The position numbers were made by a program, and so were the translations under genes. Below are positions 11,441 to 22,689 of a stretch of DNA of 64,000 nucleotides, piece by piece. This stretch comes from Ischnura elegans (taxonomy: Eukaryota; Arthropoda; Insecta; Odonata; Coenagrionidae), in contig NC_060246.1 in NCBI RefSeq assembly GCF_921293095.1, positions 10,248,001 to 10,312,000 of the forward strand, given 5' to 3'. The notes beneath the pieces are model-generated. The model worked only from the letters and a program-made list of their open reading frames with translations, searched no databases and was not told where the DNA came from. Every line of letters starts with the position of its first letter. Within the stretch, counting starts at the first letter, position 1.

Positions 11441-11760
11441 CCTCAAAAAATTAATTTCAAGTAGGTACATATTTTCCTGTCTTTGGATGTCGACCATGAA
11501 TGTGAAGGCTAGCAACTACACCCTTAGAGGAGAAGAGACAATCATGAAAGGATCTCTTTTGTGGAATCACAAAGAAGGAAAAACTTACATCTATCAAGAT
11601 GTGAAATTAATAAAAAAATCCATTTCCTATTATGAACTTCAAGAGTGTTGAAGAAATCAATCCTTAAGACAATGTGACGACCATAAGAAATCCAGGAGTT
11701 GATTATAAAGATGTAGCCTATCCCGAGTGTCCAGTGCAGGATGCTCAACTCTGCCCAAAG

Positions 11761-12065
11761 CAGTGGTGCAGCAAGGGGGGATTTTGAGGGATAAACCCCC
11801 CCCCCCCCCAGAGCTTATAGAAATTTCCAAGTTTAATCCATTTAACTTAATTGGATTGATATTACTAATAGAATAGTGTAAGGATTAATAAAATAGCCCT
11901 CAGAAAGCCATAAAACTCACCATTTTGAACCATTTATTTTTAAAATTACGCAATTTATTAATATCGCACCTACCGCTTATCCTGGTGGGTATTCCATACC
12001 CCCACACACCCTGGTATTAGTTGCACCTAAACATTCCCCAGCCTTAAATCATAGCTGTGCCCCTG
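11761..12065 (+). mobile_element. hAT-type MITE, family C, copy 1
   Basis: Runs from CAGTGGTGCAGCAAGGGGGG to CATAGCTGTGCCCCTG. The interior has GTGTAAGGATTAATAAAATA, CCTCAGAAAGCCATAA and CGCACCTACCGCTTATCCTG, shared with copies at 12683 and 15716. A homopolymer C tract is present near 11801. The flanking 8-mers do not match, so the duplication has decayed. Confidence 0.75.
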
Positions 12066-12682
12066 GTCCTGAGATCCCCTGGAACACTACCACTTGGAGT
12101 ACTACTGTTCCAGATGTTGCAGTTCCCAGCCCAGACCAAACATGGGTAGTTGCTCCGGAGGCCACAATCACACTGATACGGGTCAACCAGAGATGGCTAA
12201 TCCAATGGTCATTTATCCTGAGGAATCAGATTCAGATGTGGAATGAGGTCAAATCCAACGGTCTGTAAAGATGCTGTCAGTCCAAGCAGCTGGGAATTAA
12301 GGCTAGGAGGGGTTTTACAGTCCGGCCGTCGAGAGTTGTCCGATGACAGTTCAAAAGGAGGGGCGGAGAACCCTGCGCCTGCACGGTTTGCAGCCAATTG
12401 CTGTCCCCCAAACGCACCTCATACCCTCGCCCAGTCATAGATCGTTGTCTCATGGATATGAAGCACTGAAACAAGCCTGAGCCACCAAAACAAGCCCTTT
12501 CTGCGAATCGCCAAAACAAAGGAATCTTCCTTTGGGTCCTTCACGCTCGTCGTCCCTTCTGGTTCCTCTCTTAAGGGAACCCTTTTGTTTACGAGTGGTG
12601 TGGGCGTTTCCATTTCTTACCTGGCAACCTTGCCCCCTACTCCTTCTAGCTGTCATCGGACAACTCTCGGCGGCCGGACTGT
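12066..12682. repeat. Unidentified segment with 33-bp inverted arms
   Basis: CAGTCCGGCCGTCGAGAGTT... at 12318-12350 is repeated in inverse at 12650-12682 with one mismatch. The segment lies between two oppositely oriented family C MITEs. Short frames here (for example 12419-12613 -) show no known domain. Confidence 0.5.
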
Positions 12683-12945
12683 AGGCGCAAATAATACTGG
12701 GGTGTCAGGGGGTGTGGTATACCCGCCAGGATAAGTGGGAGTTGCGGGGGCCCTCCCTAGAAAAAAAATTAGGATAAATATTGAGTTTTACGGCTTTCTG
12801 AGGGATATTTTATAAATCCTTACAAAATTCTATAAGAAATATTAATGCAATTAAGTAAAATGGATTTGACTTTTAAAAGATTTTTGAGCTCTGAGGGGGG
12901 AGGGTTTATCCCTCAAAATCCCCCCCCCCCTCGCTGTGCCACTGA
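12683..12945 (-). mobile_element. hAT-type MITE, family C, copy 2 (end-truncated)
   Basis: Reverse-strand copy of family C. It ends on the + strand with CCCCCCCCCCTCGCTGTGCCACTG and carries TACGGCTTTCTGAGGGATATTTTATAAATCCTTAC. The terminal 40 bp at the other end are missing; it begins at AGGCGCAAATAATACTGGGG. Confidence 0.7.
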
Positions 12946-14292
12946 GTCCAAGGGCCTGTAAAGAAGCTGTCAGTCCAACTCCAATGAGATCCATGAAGTT
13001 AATAAAGTACAGGGAGTCTTGGAGTTCATGTAGTGTTTTTATGGTGAGGTAGTTTTTGCTGACACCATCAAGGATACTTAGGAGTGGTGCTCAGGAAAGA
13101 CATGAGCGTGAAGCCATAACAGAGGAGATGAAAAATATGTGTGGTCTGCAGACTTGGGAGATCATGGTAAGAACCAAAGGATTGAATGCTATAGAGTCTT
13201 AATCGGGGATGCCGACTTACAAAAAATATTGGGGGGCCCATACCGGGGATCTTGAACTGGGAAATTATATAAGTAGTGAGTTTTAAATTTTTTAAGCATT
13301 TTCGATGAGTCACATGATCAACATTAGAACCCTGATAACTCGAATCTCGATATCTGGACACTCCGGGGAAAAATCGACAAGCCTGACACATTATTTCCTC
13401 ACACCCGTAACGAATTTTTGAGGGGCGATCGGGCCCCATTGAGTTGACGCCACTGGTCTTACTTGGTTTTTGCTTTGATCAGTATTTCTACTGCATACCC
13501 TTTAAGTCAGTTTAGCAACTCTCCTTTTCTAAGGACAGGATAAATATAAAAATATGTTCTCAGATATTTGTAAAAGACTAAATTTTATGCACTGTATCAC
13601 AGGAAATTGCCAGTGTTGTCACAGCTTAATGTGATTATGACTGGTCAGGGGATTTATAAATATACTAGTCATACTATTCATATTAATTACTATTAATAAT
13701 ACCAGAAATATTCCCTACTACCTCTCCTGTTATTTTTAAGGGGCGTGGCCGGAATGTTGTTCGCTTACACTAGAAAAATACGTAGAACCGGCCCCGGGTT
13801 AAGGCCGTCAATTTTTCACCCCGAGTACCTCGGAAAGTAAGCGTAGGTTCGCAGAGTTGAAATGTATGTGTTTCTTCCTTCCTCGAAAATAATCAAAATC
13901 GGCGTTTGAGAAATTGTGTGAACGAGCCCGGCTTCGTAAACATCCGCCGCCACTCATCGGTGCCGTACTGCCCGCGCTAGCCGGCGGCGGCGCGCCAGTC
14001 GCCCGCGGGGCAACGTTGAAAGCGAAAACGACCGATCGCCTGGGGGCGCGGGCCCTTCTGCGGCCAGCTCGCTTTCTTTTTCGCCTCCTTCCTAACCCGT
14101 AGGTACCTGTGCATTAGAATTCGAAAGCGCGGACATTGCTTTCGCTGAGGATTCCGGTCTCACGCAAACAGCCCCTCGAAGGCAGTCTTTTTCCCCCGCT
14201 GCCCACTTCTCTCTACCGCTGTGAAAACATACGCTTTTGTCCGTCCATGTCTTCAATAACATATTGCTCTGGGGATACTTCTTCTGTGATAC
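12946..14292. other. Unassigned DNA with a GC-rich island
   Basis: No gene is recognised. From about 13740 to 14110 the sequence turns CpG- and GC-rich (GGCGCGCCAGTCGCCCGCGG, GGGCGCGGGCCCTTCTGCGG), unlike its AT-rich surroundings. This could be an unmethylated island or promoter, or a fragment of a GC-rich gene. Confidence 0.35.
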
Positions 14293-14448
14293 CAGTGCGG
14301 ATTCAGAGAGGGGCTAAGGAGGCTATGGCCCCCTTTCGGTATCCAATTTACGCAAGATGAAATGGGCCCCCACCCCTGTTGGGAGGTCACCCTCCCAGGC
14401 CCCTCACTTACGTTAGCCCCTCTTGTCCCAATCCTGGGTCCGCCACTG
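14293..14448. mobile_element. Short hAT-type MITE with CAGTGGCGGA ends (156 bp)
   Basis: Starts CAGTGCGGATTCAGAGAGGGG and ends CTGGGTCCGCCACTG; the ends are inverted repeats of each other. The outer bases TGTGATAC and TTCCATAC are a weak 5-of-8 match. Confidence 0.6.
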
Positions 14449-14579
14449 TTCCATACTAATTCCGGCCCGGCGAGATAACTAAATTAATGTCGATAGGTCC
14501 TTGATGTTAAACGATAAGCATGACTGATATTTGCATAAAGTTCGAATATTGACTGTGTACTTACATACAAAACATGCTA

Positions 14580-14672
14580 AATTTAACACTTTTCATAATC
14601 GAAAAGTGTTTTTATATGTCGGGGGGTGGGGGAGTGTCCGGACCCCATGGACCCCCCCTGGCTACGCCATTG
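14580..14672 (+). mobile_element. hAT-type MITE, family G, truncated copy 1
   Basis: Contains TTTTCATAATCGAAAA and the right end GGACCCCCCCTGGCTACGCCATTG seen in the complete copies at 23206 and 44509. It has lost the left end and the AT-rich middle. Confidence 0.6.
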
Positions 14673-15365
14673 TCTGTGACCCCCATAAACGGAGCTGGTA
14701 TGTCGCGTTGCCCAAGTTGAACTTGGTCGACTTTAATGGAGATTTTAAAACATTCTTTACGAGCAGAGTTTTCAGACATCTTTGTGGCGGTCATTCATCG
14801 GATGTTGAGAAATTTACGGTCAAACCTGAAAGGGAAATGCTTACGGCGGGATATTTTCGTCCGAAACGGTATCATTTTCATTTGATTCGCCGACCCTCGG
14901 CTCTAGAGTTATTTTGCTCCCTCCGACGCGCAAATACTATTATCCAATACTATGATCTAAATTCTCAGCTAATTCACAGGTTCTCATCCAGAGAAATGTT
15001 TTGGGAGCAGTTTGAGGTCGAAATCGTCTATTGGTCCAAATATGAATTTCGATTTTGGGAAAATACGCAGACGGCCACGACGTTATCTGTTGTATCACGA
15101 CAGTTGTGAAAGTATAGCACTATCCCGACGCTTGGAATAACAATTTATTCGTACGAATTTTTCAGAAATCTAAAATTAATTTTCCCAAGTTTTTTTTCGC
15201 ACGCTCAACAATTTCAACGAAATATGAAATCAGCATTGAATTTTCCGCTACATAGATAAATTCAGGAAAAGCTACCAAAGCATACCAATGACAATGGTTC
15301 GATCAAGGAGTATTCATCACTACTGCAGAAGATCGTAGGACATATGCTAAATTTATTAAGGGTAT
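14673..15365. other. Unassigned DNA
   Basis: An open frame (14531-15109 +) starts before and reads through the family G MITE and has no recognised domain. I treat it as chance. Nothing else is seen. Confidence 0.35.
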
Positions 15366-15715
15366 CAAAAACTGGGTGAGGTGAATGAATTCTGTTATTT
15401 GGGAAGCAGAATAACTAGCGATGGAAAAAGCAAGAAAGATAATGTCAATAGAATTGCCCAAGAGATCACACAAAAAGAAGGATATAGCATCAGTAGGAAA
15501 TTGAAGCATAGAACTGAGGAGACAATTCGTAAAAACTTGTATGTGGAGCGAGCTTCTTCGTAGAGCAGGGGAGAATGGACGTTGACAAGAGCGGAGAAAT
15601 AAGTGTGGAGCCATTCGAAATGTGGTGCCACAGAAGAATGATGAAAACCAAATGAATCGAGCGAGGGAGGAACAAGGAGATAGAGTAGAAGTTAGAGAGT
15701 AAGAGACATGAGAGG

Positions 15716-16711
15716 CAGTGGCGCAGCGAAGGGGGGGGGGGGTGGGGGGGGGTTTGGGGGATAAAACCCACTCACAGAGCTTAAAGAAATTCTTAAGTTT
15801 AATACACTTTACTTAATTTGATAAATGCACTTATGGAAGAGTGTAAGGATTAATAAAATATCCCTCAGAAAGCCATAACACTCAACATTTTGAACCTCAT
15901 TTTGAAACTCAACATTTATCTTAAAATTCCGCGATTTATTAATCTCGCACCTACCGCTTATCCTGCAGGGTATTTCATACCCCCACACACACCGGCATTA
16001 GTTGCACCTAAACCCCCCCCCCCCCCCCCCCCCAGCCTTAATAGGGAGGTTTCTCCATCAAAGAAAACGACAGGCATTTATTGCGATTCGTTACGCATCA
16101 TTAATACATTCATAATATACAAATTATTTGGTTTTAGAAATCCCAGTTTAGGCGAATGGCAATGGTCAATTTTATCCGCATCTGGAAAAGACCAGATTGG
16201 CGCCCATGCGATGCCCTCCACATGAGGTCACAGGGACCTAGATGCTATACGAGTAGGTAGGAGTTTTACATCGTCAGAGATTACCAATGCATGCATGAGG
16301 CACAGAGCTCAAGGAAACGTCTCTTAATAATTAAAACTGCCTATGGTCGGAAAGTTTCCTTCGTTTGATAGGGTATTATTAATCCTTATTTAAGCCAAGC
16401 GCTACCTGCTAGAAGGGTACTGTGCTACCTGCTAGCAGCCTGCATCGCAGCGGTGCACATGTCCTAGCCCCAAGGTCACCTCACTTTGCGGCAGCGGGAA
16501 CCAGAATGACGACACACGGGCTTTTCCCAGCATTCATACTTACCCGTCGCGTTTTCGCGCGCTTGAAAATTTTCACTTTTCATTTAATCGCGAAAAATAC
16601 ATATCGTCATTTAAAAATCTAAAAGCGTGAAATGCGTACTCCAGGAGTAATAATCTTTCGATTTATGCAATAAAAAAATAATAGGAACCACTCTATTCCT
16701 AGCTGCGCCCC
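15716..16711 (+). mobile_element. hAT-type MITE, family C, copy 3 (contains family B copy 2)
   Basis: Left end CAGTGGCGCAGCGAAGGGGG, right end CCTAGCTGCGCCCCT. The body shares GAGTGTAAGGATTAATAAAATA and CGCACCTACCGCTTATCCTG with copy 1. It has long G runs near 15731 and C runs near 16013. Outer flanks CATGAGAG (15708-15715) and TATGAGAA match at 6 of 8 bases. A family B element interrupts it near the right end. Confidence 0.75.
16043..16694 (-). mobile_element. MITE family B, copy 2 (652 bp), reverse
   Basis: Starts AGGGAGGTTTCTCCATC and ends AATAGGAACCACTCT, flanked by AT at 16041-16042 and 16695-16696. Removing it and one AT leaves CCTTAATTCCTAGCTGCGCC, exactly the sequence of the uninterrupted family C copy at 31618-31637. 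The insertion is therefore defined to the base. Confidence 0.88.
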
Positions 16712-16945
16712 TTATGAGAAGCGTTATGAAAAAGAAGGCGGAACAGCTTAATCGACTTGAGCTTGAGGCATGATGACCTGCTGAAGACAATCGTCGAGGG
16801 ACAAGTGAATGGCCAGCTCAGGCAGGGTAGATCTCGAATAAAGTATGTATATGAAACCGGTATTTACGTATTTGAAAGACAGAAAAGAAATAATTAGGCA
16901 TGATAAGATTAACTGATAGGAGTATTGAATGGAGATCTGATTAAA

Positions 16946-18299
16946 ATCAATTAAAAGACTGCTAAACGGAGATGATACATTGAAAACTTCACCGAGGTCC
17001 GAATTCCATTACCTACTGCTGAATCAGTTTTCGATTGACTGCAGAATCATGGAGGTTTGTTACACAGGTGGTTTCGTGTTAGGAACATTGAACATTTTCC
17101 CATGATGATTGAACTTTCAAAGAATCTGGAGCCACAAATTCAGAGACATAACAATTCAGCTTTTGGTTACTCTTTTATATAATGTGTAACGTAAAAATAA
17201 TATTCATACTGCGCATTGTAATGATAAAAAATTAATCGATTTTTTAAATTTCCACTGGTTCTAGTTCCCAGGGAAAAGTATATGTAATGTCGAATTCCTA
17301 AATAAACGAAAACTGTCATGATAAGAAACAATGTAAAACTATCACTAGAAAAAATAGAATTTTTATGACAATTTCGATTAATAAACAAGCAATTCTCGAG
17401 GGTCGAATAGAAAAAAAACTTTTTCACCGTGGTGGTACGTGCTACAGCGACCTAAACGGCTGCAAACCGCTCCATTGTCACAAAAAATAGCGGACGATTT
17501 CATTCCACACAAACTGCGAGGACATAAATTTGAGTTTCGTAGATCTTACCATTCTAACTGCAGGAGGAATTCCCCCCTGATTGTGGAGATGAAACCCACG
17601 TGGTGGAAAGACTTCGGATTCCACTGCACCGAAAAATCAAGCAATTAGATAGTACGTGTCACAGTGAAACAGTTATTTTCAATTCCGTTTTCAAAAATAG
17701 TTTGTTTAAATGATATAAATTCGATTTGCGCATTTGGACATCTTGGGAAGGGCCTCGCGCGCCGCGCCCTATTTAAATTCATACGGAATCGTTCAAATTT
17801 GATTTATTTTAGGTCATGTGCGTCGGATTGACCTATACTTAGGGTTATAAATTACTGGAGGCCTTTACAAACTTCTGAGAACTTAAAAAAATTAACATCA
17901 TCACACTACAATTTTGCTTTTTTTCTCATTCCAAACGCAAGATCAGCCGTGTTCGGACTTGATTCCGCATATTATCCCGCGCGCGGCGCACAGCGATCGT
18001 CAAATCATTGGCTTTGACGGCGTTCAGTGAGTTCAGACGGAGTTTAGTGCGTTCAAATACATCATAAATGCGATAACCATGGACCATTACTTCGATGAAT
18101 AAAGTACTCTTACGTGTGCATGAAATAAATTAGTGTGGCAACAATCGCAAATCAGGGCATTATGTTGGTGACGAGCAACCATTGGTAGTTGGTATCCTTT
18201 AAGGGTAAAAGATGAGTTGAAGTTCACGAGTCCCGTGGTGCAAATTATCGATTCCAGATGGTCGATTTTGGCAGACTCATCGTTCCTTACTCAGAATTC
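16946..18299. other. Unassigned DNA
   Basis: A 69-codon frame at 17439-17648 + is not recognised. AT-rich and GC-rich (GGCCTCGCGCGCCGCGCCC at about 17753) patches alternate. No repeat copy was found apart from the unit starting at 18300. Confidence 0.3.
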
Positions 18300-18545
18300 T
18301 TTATGGTAGTAGTTTCATTGCACCTACTCGACACCATTGGCGTTATTTGCGATAGTCAAAATTGATGTTTATAAGGTCACTTAAAATTATACCTGTTGCT
18401 TTATCTCTATACAAGGGTATTCCTTGCTTGCTATAGTTTGGTCATGTCTTTATTCGATAAGGAGTTGAAACCTAAGCAAACATTTACCGATAATAGTGGG
18501 ACTGAAAGACAGCAAACACTGAAAATGCTTCGGAGTGAATGTGAA
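18300..18545 (+). repeat. Dispersed repeat R, copy 1
   Basis: Diverged duplicate of 21133-21372. Shared blocks are GTTTCATTG, CTATACAAGGGTATTC, TTTGGTCAT.TCTTT, CCTAAGCA and ACTGAAAGAC...GAAAATGCTTC. There is no coding signature. Confidence 0.65.
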
Positions 18546-18580
18546 GGGGAATATTAAGAGGCGTTTGGATTGAAGTGAAT

Positions 18581-19207
18581 AGGGTGGCTTCCTATTATTT
18601 TTTATTGCCTAAATCGAAAGATTATTATTACTCCTGGAGTGCGAATTTCACGCTCTTAGATTTTCGAATGACGATATCTATTTTTCGCGATTAAACGGAA
18701 AGTGAAAAATTTCAAGCGCGCGAAAACGAGACGGCTAAGTAGGAATGATGTGACATATTTCTGGTTCCAGCTGTCGGCGTGTGAGGTGACCTTGGGTCGA
18801 GGCTTGAGCGCTGATACGACGCAGGCTGCTAGCAGGTAGCGCTTGGCTTCAATAAGGATTATTATTACCGTATCAAACAAAGGAAACTTTCCGACTTTAG
18901 CCAGTTTCAATAGGTGATTATTAAGACATGTTTCCCTGAGCTCTGTGCCTTATGCATGCATTGGTAATCTCAGACGATGTAAAACTCGTATCTACTCGTG
19001 TAGAAACTAGGTCCCTGTGACGTCAGGTGGAGTGGCATCGCATGGGCGCCAATTTGGCCTTTTTCAAATGAGGTTAAATTTGACCATTGCCATTCGTCTA
19101 AACTGGGATTTCTAAAACCAAATAATTTGTATATTATGAATACACTAATGGTGGGCAACGAATCGCAATCAATGCATTTCGTTTTCTTTGATGAAGGAAA
19201 CTACCCT
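18581..19207 (+). mobile_element. MITE family B, copy 3 (627 bp)
   Basis: AGGGTGGCTTCC to GGAAACTACCCT with AT on both sides. It is collinear with copy 1 and lacks about 35 bp internally. Confidence 0.85.
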
Positions 19208-20170
19208 ATTAGATTTATCGTTAGGTTGTGGGCATGAACCGTGTAAGGCCGGAAGAGGATGGGAGAGGGAGAGAGAGGAAGGGATTGGTGCCAGGAGAAA
19301 CAAATGACGGAGGAGAGGACCGCGGAAATGGAGACACGCCGCCGTAAAACCAGGAAAGTAATCACTGCAACAAAAAAACAAAACAGCAACGAGGAGGAGG
19401 ATGCCGAGTCGGACGATCTGTTAAAGTGCTTCCTTGGGCGATGCGCTTGTTTTTGTGACGACCTCGATCGAATGAATAGCGGAAAACTTCCGATGCTCTA
19501 AGACGTCGTCGCCGTGGAGTGGGCCCGAAGACAAAAGGCGACGGTCGGCAGTTGTGGAGCTAGGCACGCGGATGTCTCTGTTTCCGGTGAAATTGAGAGC
19601 ATGCAACTGCCGCCATCCCGAGGGCGGATGCTGCGGACGCTTACCTACGGTGGTGACTGATAATGTCCCATTGTGGGAGGCCGATTGTGGGTCGAACGAG
19701 GGATTGAAGAATCGATTTCGGTTTTAATCGAATATCTCACTCCGATTTTCTATTAACCCTTTCTAACCCAGAGCTGCTTCTGGAAGATATCAAATTTCAA
19801 GATTTTTCATTTTGAAAACGTGAAAATTTTGCACTCAATCATAATTATCGTGGAAGCTAAATATTTTGTTAACACAATTTACACCTCAAATAATGAGTAG
19901 TTTAGATTTTTCCTAAGTATAGCAGAAAATTTATAAATTTTTGACGTTGCTGAGAAGCAACATTGAGTTATAAAAGGCAATTTCGAAGTCGATCTCTGAT
20001 TCTAAAAATCGATGCAAATTGATTTTACCCGATCGCTTTCCGATGTTTGGCTTGCTATCGAATTTGAACTCTGCCGCCGCCTCGCAATTTAATTCTGCGT
20101 CGCCGGTGGCAATGTGCAAGTGCAGGCAAAATGCTTCGGACATTTGCAGGTTGTAGTTACCAGCTGTAGG
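19208..20170. other. Unassigned DNA
   Basis: Purine-rich stretch at 19250-19420 and several short frames on both strands. No domain is recognised. Confidence 0.3.
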
Positions 20171-20901
20171 CAGGGGCGGATACAAATGGGGGCGCACGCC
20201 CCCCGCCCCGGGTCGAGGGGCTGCCCGCATTGCCGAACATTGCAGAACCACAATTGTAACTAGGGATGGACGGATCCAGGATATTTTTCGGATCCGGATT
20301 CGGATCGGATCCTTGATTTTCGGAGCCGGATCTTTCGGATCGGATATTTTCGGATCCAAATGCATTTTCAAATTCTGAGCTGAGATTCCCCCGATGATTG
20401 TTCAATCTCTTGGGAAGAGTCACACTATGTGCCGGTCGTATTTTTTTCTATTTTTATTTTCCACGGCTGAAATTCTGCTACGTAACCTCTGGGAGAGCTT
20501 TCAAACGAAACGGTTCATGAGTAGGACAAAAATCACATGCGACGGCGCATTCGAAGAGAAAATCGTAACTCTTTCCACCATTATGGGGCGTTGCATTCAC
20601 TGATGCTATTATTTAAAATTTCGGATCCAGATCCGATGTCTTCCGCGACTTTGGATCCGATGCATCCGATGAAGGGCAATATCCGCGGATATTTGAATCC
20701 GAAGTATTAAATCCGACCATCCCTAATTGTAACTTCTTCATATCGTATGATGGCATTGTCTTGTATATATCTATAATCAGTTTTAATAAAACTTTCTTAA
20801 AACTTGCATGTGACTTGATTATTTTTCAACACGAAAAAAGTGAAGGTATCTGATGATATCTTTTGCGCCCCCTCTTTCAGTATGTTCTCTATCCGCCACT
20901 G
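20171..20901 (+). mobile_element. hAT-type element E, interrupted by element D copy 1
   Basis: Left end CAGGGGCGGATACAAATGGGG, right end TGTTCTCTATCCGCCACTG. Flanks GCTGTAGG (20163-20170) and ACTGTAGG (20902-20909) match at 7 of 8 bases. Without the nested element it is about 270 bp. It has no coding capacity. Confidence 0.8.
20271..20725 (+). mobile_element. hAT-type MITE, family D, copy 1 (455 bp)
   Basis: Ends TAGGGATGGACGGATCC and the complement TAGGGATGGTCGGATTT. A perfect 8-bp target duplication, ATTGTAAC, lies at 20263-20270 and 20726-20733. Both subterminal regions are crowded with GGATCCG / CGGATC motifs, probably transposase-binding repeats. It is nested inside element E. Confidence 0.9.
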
Positions 20902-20909
20902 ACTGTAGG

Positions 20910-21132
20910 ATGTGGATTTTCGTTATGATTATATTCTTTCCGGCTGGGACTCGCGCTTGGAAGTAATGCATTGCAGATCGCGTGAAGAAGATTCGAAATA
21001 ATTATATGCGTTGATAAAGTGCTTTTTTTGTCTATTGAGTGCTAGATTCACCGCCATTTAGACCATAGAGTACGTATTTATCTAAGATTCCAATTAAAAA
21101 GAATTATAGAGGAAAGCACACGCTACCTCTTT
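20910..21132. other. Unassigned DNA
   Basis: AT-rich sequence between element E and repeat R; nothing is recognised. Confidence 0.3.
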
Positions 21133-21372
21133 TGGTGGTCGTTTCATTGTAACCGACGCCGTAGGCGTTCCACAGTTATTATTTCTGTTTATTGCGACAT
21201 CAATTTATCTAAAGTTACATAAATTTATACCTCTATACAAGGGTATTCTTAGGTTGGGTACACTTTGGTCATATCTTTTTAAAGAGTTAAAGCCTAAGCA
21301 TAAATTTGCAGATTATATTGTGACTGAAAGACCGAAAATAGTGAAAATGCTTCAGAACAATAGTGAAGGGTA
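21133..21372 (+). repeat. Dispersed repeat R, copy 2
   Basis: Homologous to 18300-18545. Element F is inserted at its end. Confidence 0.6.
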
Positions 21373-21698
21373 ACATGGGCGTGCCCAGCGGTGGGCAGTA
21401 GTGGAGGGGGGCTCAAATGCCCCCCCTCACCACTAGAAGCGAAAATAAATTTAGTTCAAAACAAAAGTTACGAAGAAATTTTCTTTTTGAAGAAAAACGA
21501 TATTAGTATAAGACATGGAACAAAAATATAAATGATTATATTTTCAAGCAAATAAATATAAAAACTAATACATTGCTGTCATAATTTCCTTAAAATTTTG
21601 TTTTCATTAACCTTTTCTGTGCAAAAAAGTTAAAACTTGAACGATTACAGCTAGTTTTGCCCCCCTTCCCCCCTAGTTTTGATTCTGGGTACGTCCAC
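21373..21698. mobile_element. MITE F with TGGRCGTRCCCAG ends (326 bp)
   Basis: Left end ACATGGGCGTGCCCAGCGG, right end TTCTGGGTACGTCCAC. It is flanked by GAAGGGTA at 21365-21372 and 21699-21706, a perfect 8-bp direct repeat. The interior is AT-rich, with C/G-rich subterminal tracts. Confidence 0.8.
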
Positions 21699-21770
21699 GA
21701 AGGGTAATTTTAGTTTTAAGTATAACAGGACTAGCAGCGGTGATAACTTTTCTGGGAGTCACCCGCAATG

Positions 21771-21870
21771 CACAAATATTGTGCGAAATATCCACAGAGA
21801 AAAAAATCATTCGCCTGGTCCTGGTCAAGGCGAATGATTTTATCTCTGTGGATATTTCGCGCAATTTGTG
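21771..21870. repeat. Long hairpin (inverted repeat arms of about 40 bp, 11-nt loop)
   Basis: The arm CGAAATATCCACAGAG.AAAAATCATTCGCCT is followed by loop GGTCCTGGTCA (21817-21827) and by the nearly perfect complement ending at 21870. Only a few mismatches or gaps occur. It is not part of any repeat family I could recognise here. Confidence 0.85.
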
Positions 21871-22689
21871 AAGGGCAATGCTTGGATGTGAATGAGAGTG
21901 ACAATGAGGTGTGCGAAATAGCTGTAGGTACGCCGTTTCTTCCTCCTGTACACCGTTTAGTCCACGAAACGATTTTCAAAAAGTAGGACGAAAATCTGGC
22001 CTCAGTAGAAACTAGTTCGCTGACGTACCAGCAGGATGGCAATTTAATTCCTCTTTATTTTGTCCAAATGTCTTACGGGCAGGCGTGTTGACTGGAATAA
22101 ATGCTTTAATAGCCCCGCGAATGGAAGCCCCGTGTAGAAAGTTACGTAAGACATATCCTACGGGTTTAGGCTTCACTTCCCAGAACCCGATTACATTCAT
22201 GTTTGATTGAATATGCGCTTTGTTGTCTTCTGCTACTTTTTGATGCACCCGACGACGACGTGCGGCAGCATAAAAATTGTGTTACCCTGATGATGCCGCA
22301 AATTGGCGAAACGCATCGGATGAATTAAAAAGTGGTAAAGGACAAAAAAAGTTATTCAATCAGGACAGGAGAGTTACGTAAGACATTGAATATCCGAGAC
22401 GCAAATTCATTGTTCTTAAAGTTATAACTAAATGTTGTTTTCTTGCTAATTAAAAGCGAGTTATCTCTTGATCGCTGATCATTCCACATCGGCTGAACAC
22501 AAATGATTCGAACAAACATACTTTACAACTTAAGATGACTGACTATTTGCACAGTTGAAAGTTGATTGCTAAATTTTACATGCTGACCACTTGCTTTTGT
22601 ACGAAGGGTCCTTACTATCCTAACATGAACAACTTGCAAATGAGCAATTTGAAATCGAGAGACCATTGATCACATCATAGCTCTCATTG
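21871..22689. other. Unassigned DNA with a Penelope-like 3' motif
   Basis: CCTGATGATGCCGCAAATTGG...CGAAACGCATCGG at 22285-22320 resembles the end motif at 11120. A 78-codon - frame at 22012-22248 is open but not recognised. Confidence 0.35.

Larger units (their letters stand above)
15366..16945 (+). pseudogene. LINE reverse transcriptase C-terminal relic, split by nested MITEs
   Basis: The left part reads VNEFCYLGSRITSDGKSKKD, then NRIAQEI, then a frame change to a decayed 'W.L...FEMWCHRRMM' block. This matches the region after the RT domain in LINEs with FKYLGS.I..DG. The right part, after the insertion (16713-16945), reads HDDLLKTIVEGQVNGQLRQGRSR...LTDRSIEWRS, the expected C-terminal continuation. 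Between them lies family C copy 3, which itself contains family B copy 2. Stops and frameshifts make it non-functional. Confidence 0.75.

Noticed and set aside
11761-12945. Two facing family C copies as one large composite transposon
   Set aside because: The second copy lacks its outer end and no common flanking duplication was found, so independent insertions are simpler.
14531-15109. 192-codon open frame
   Set aside because: It begins before and reads through a family G MITE end, and no domain is visible, so it is probably chance.
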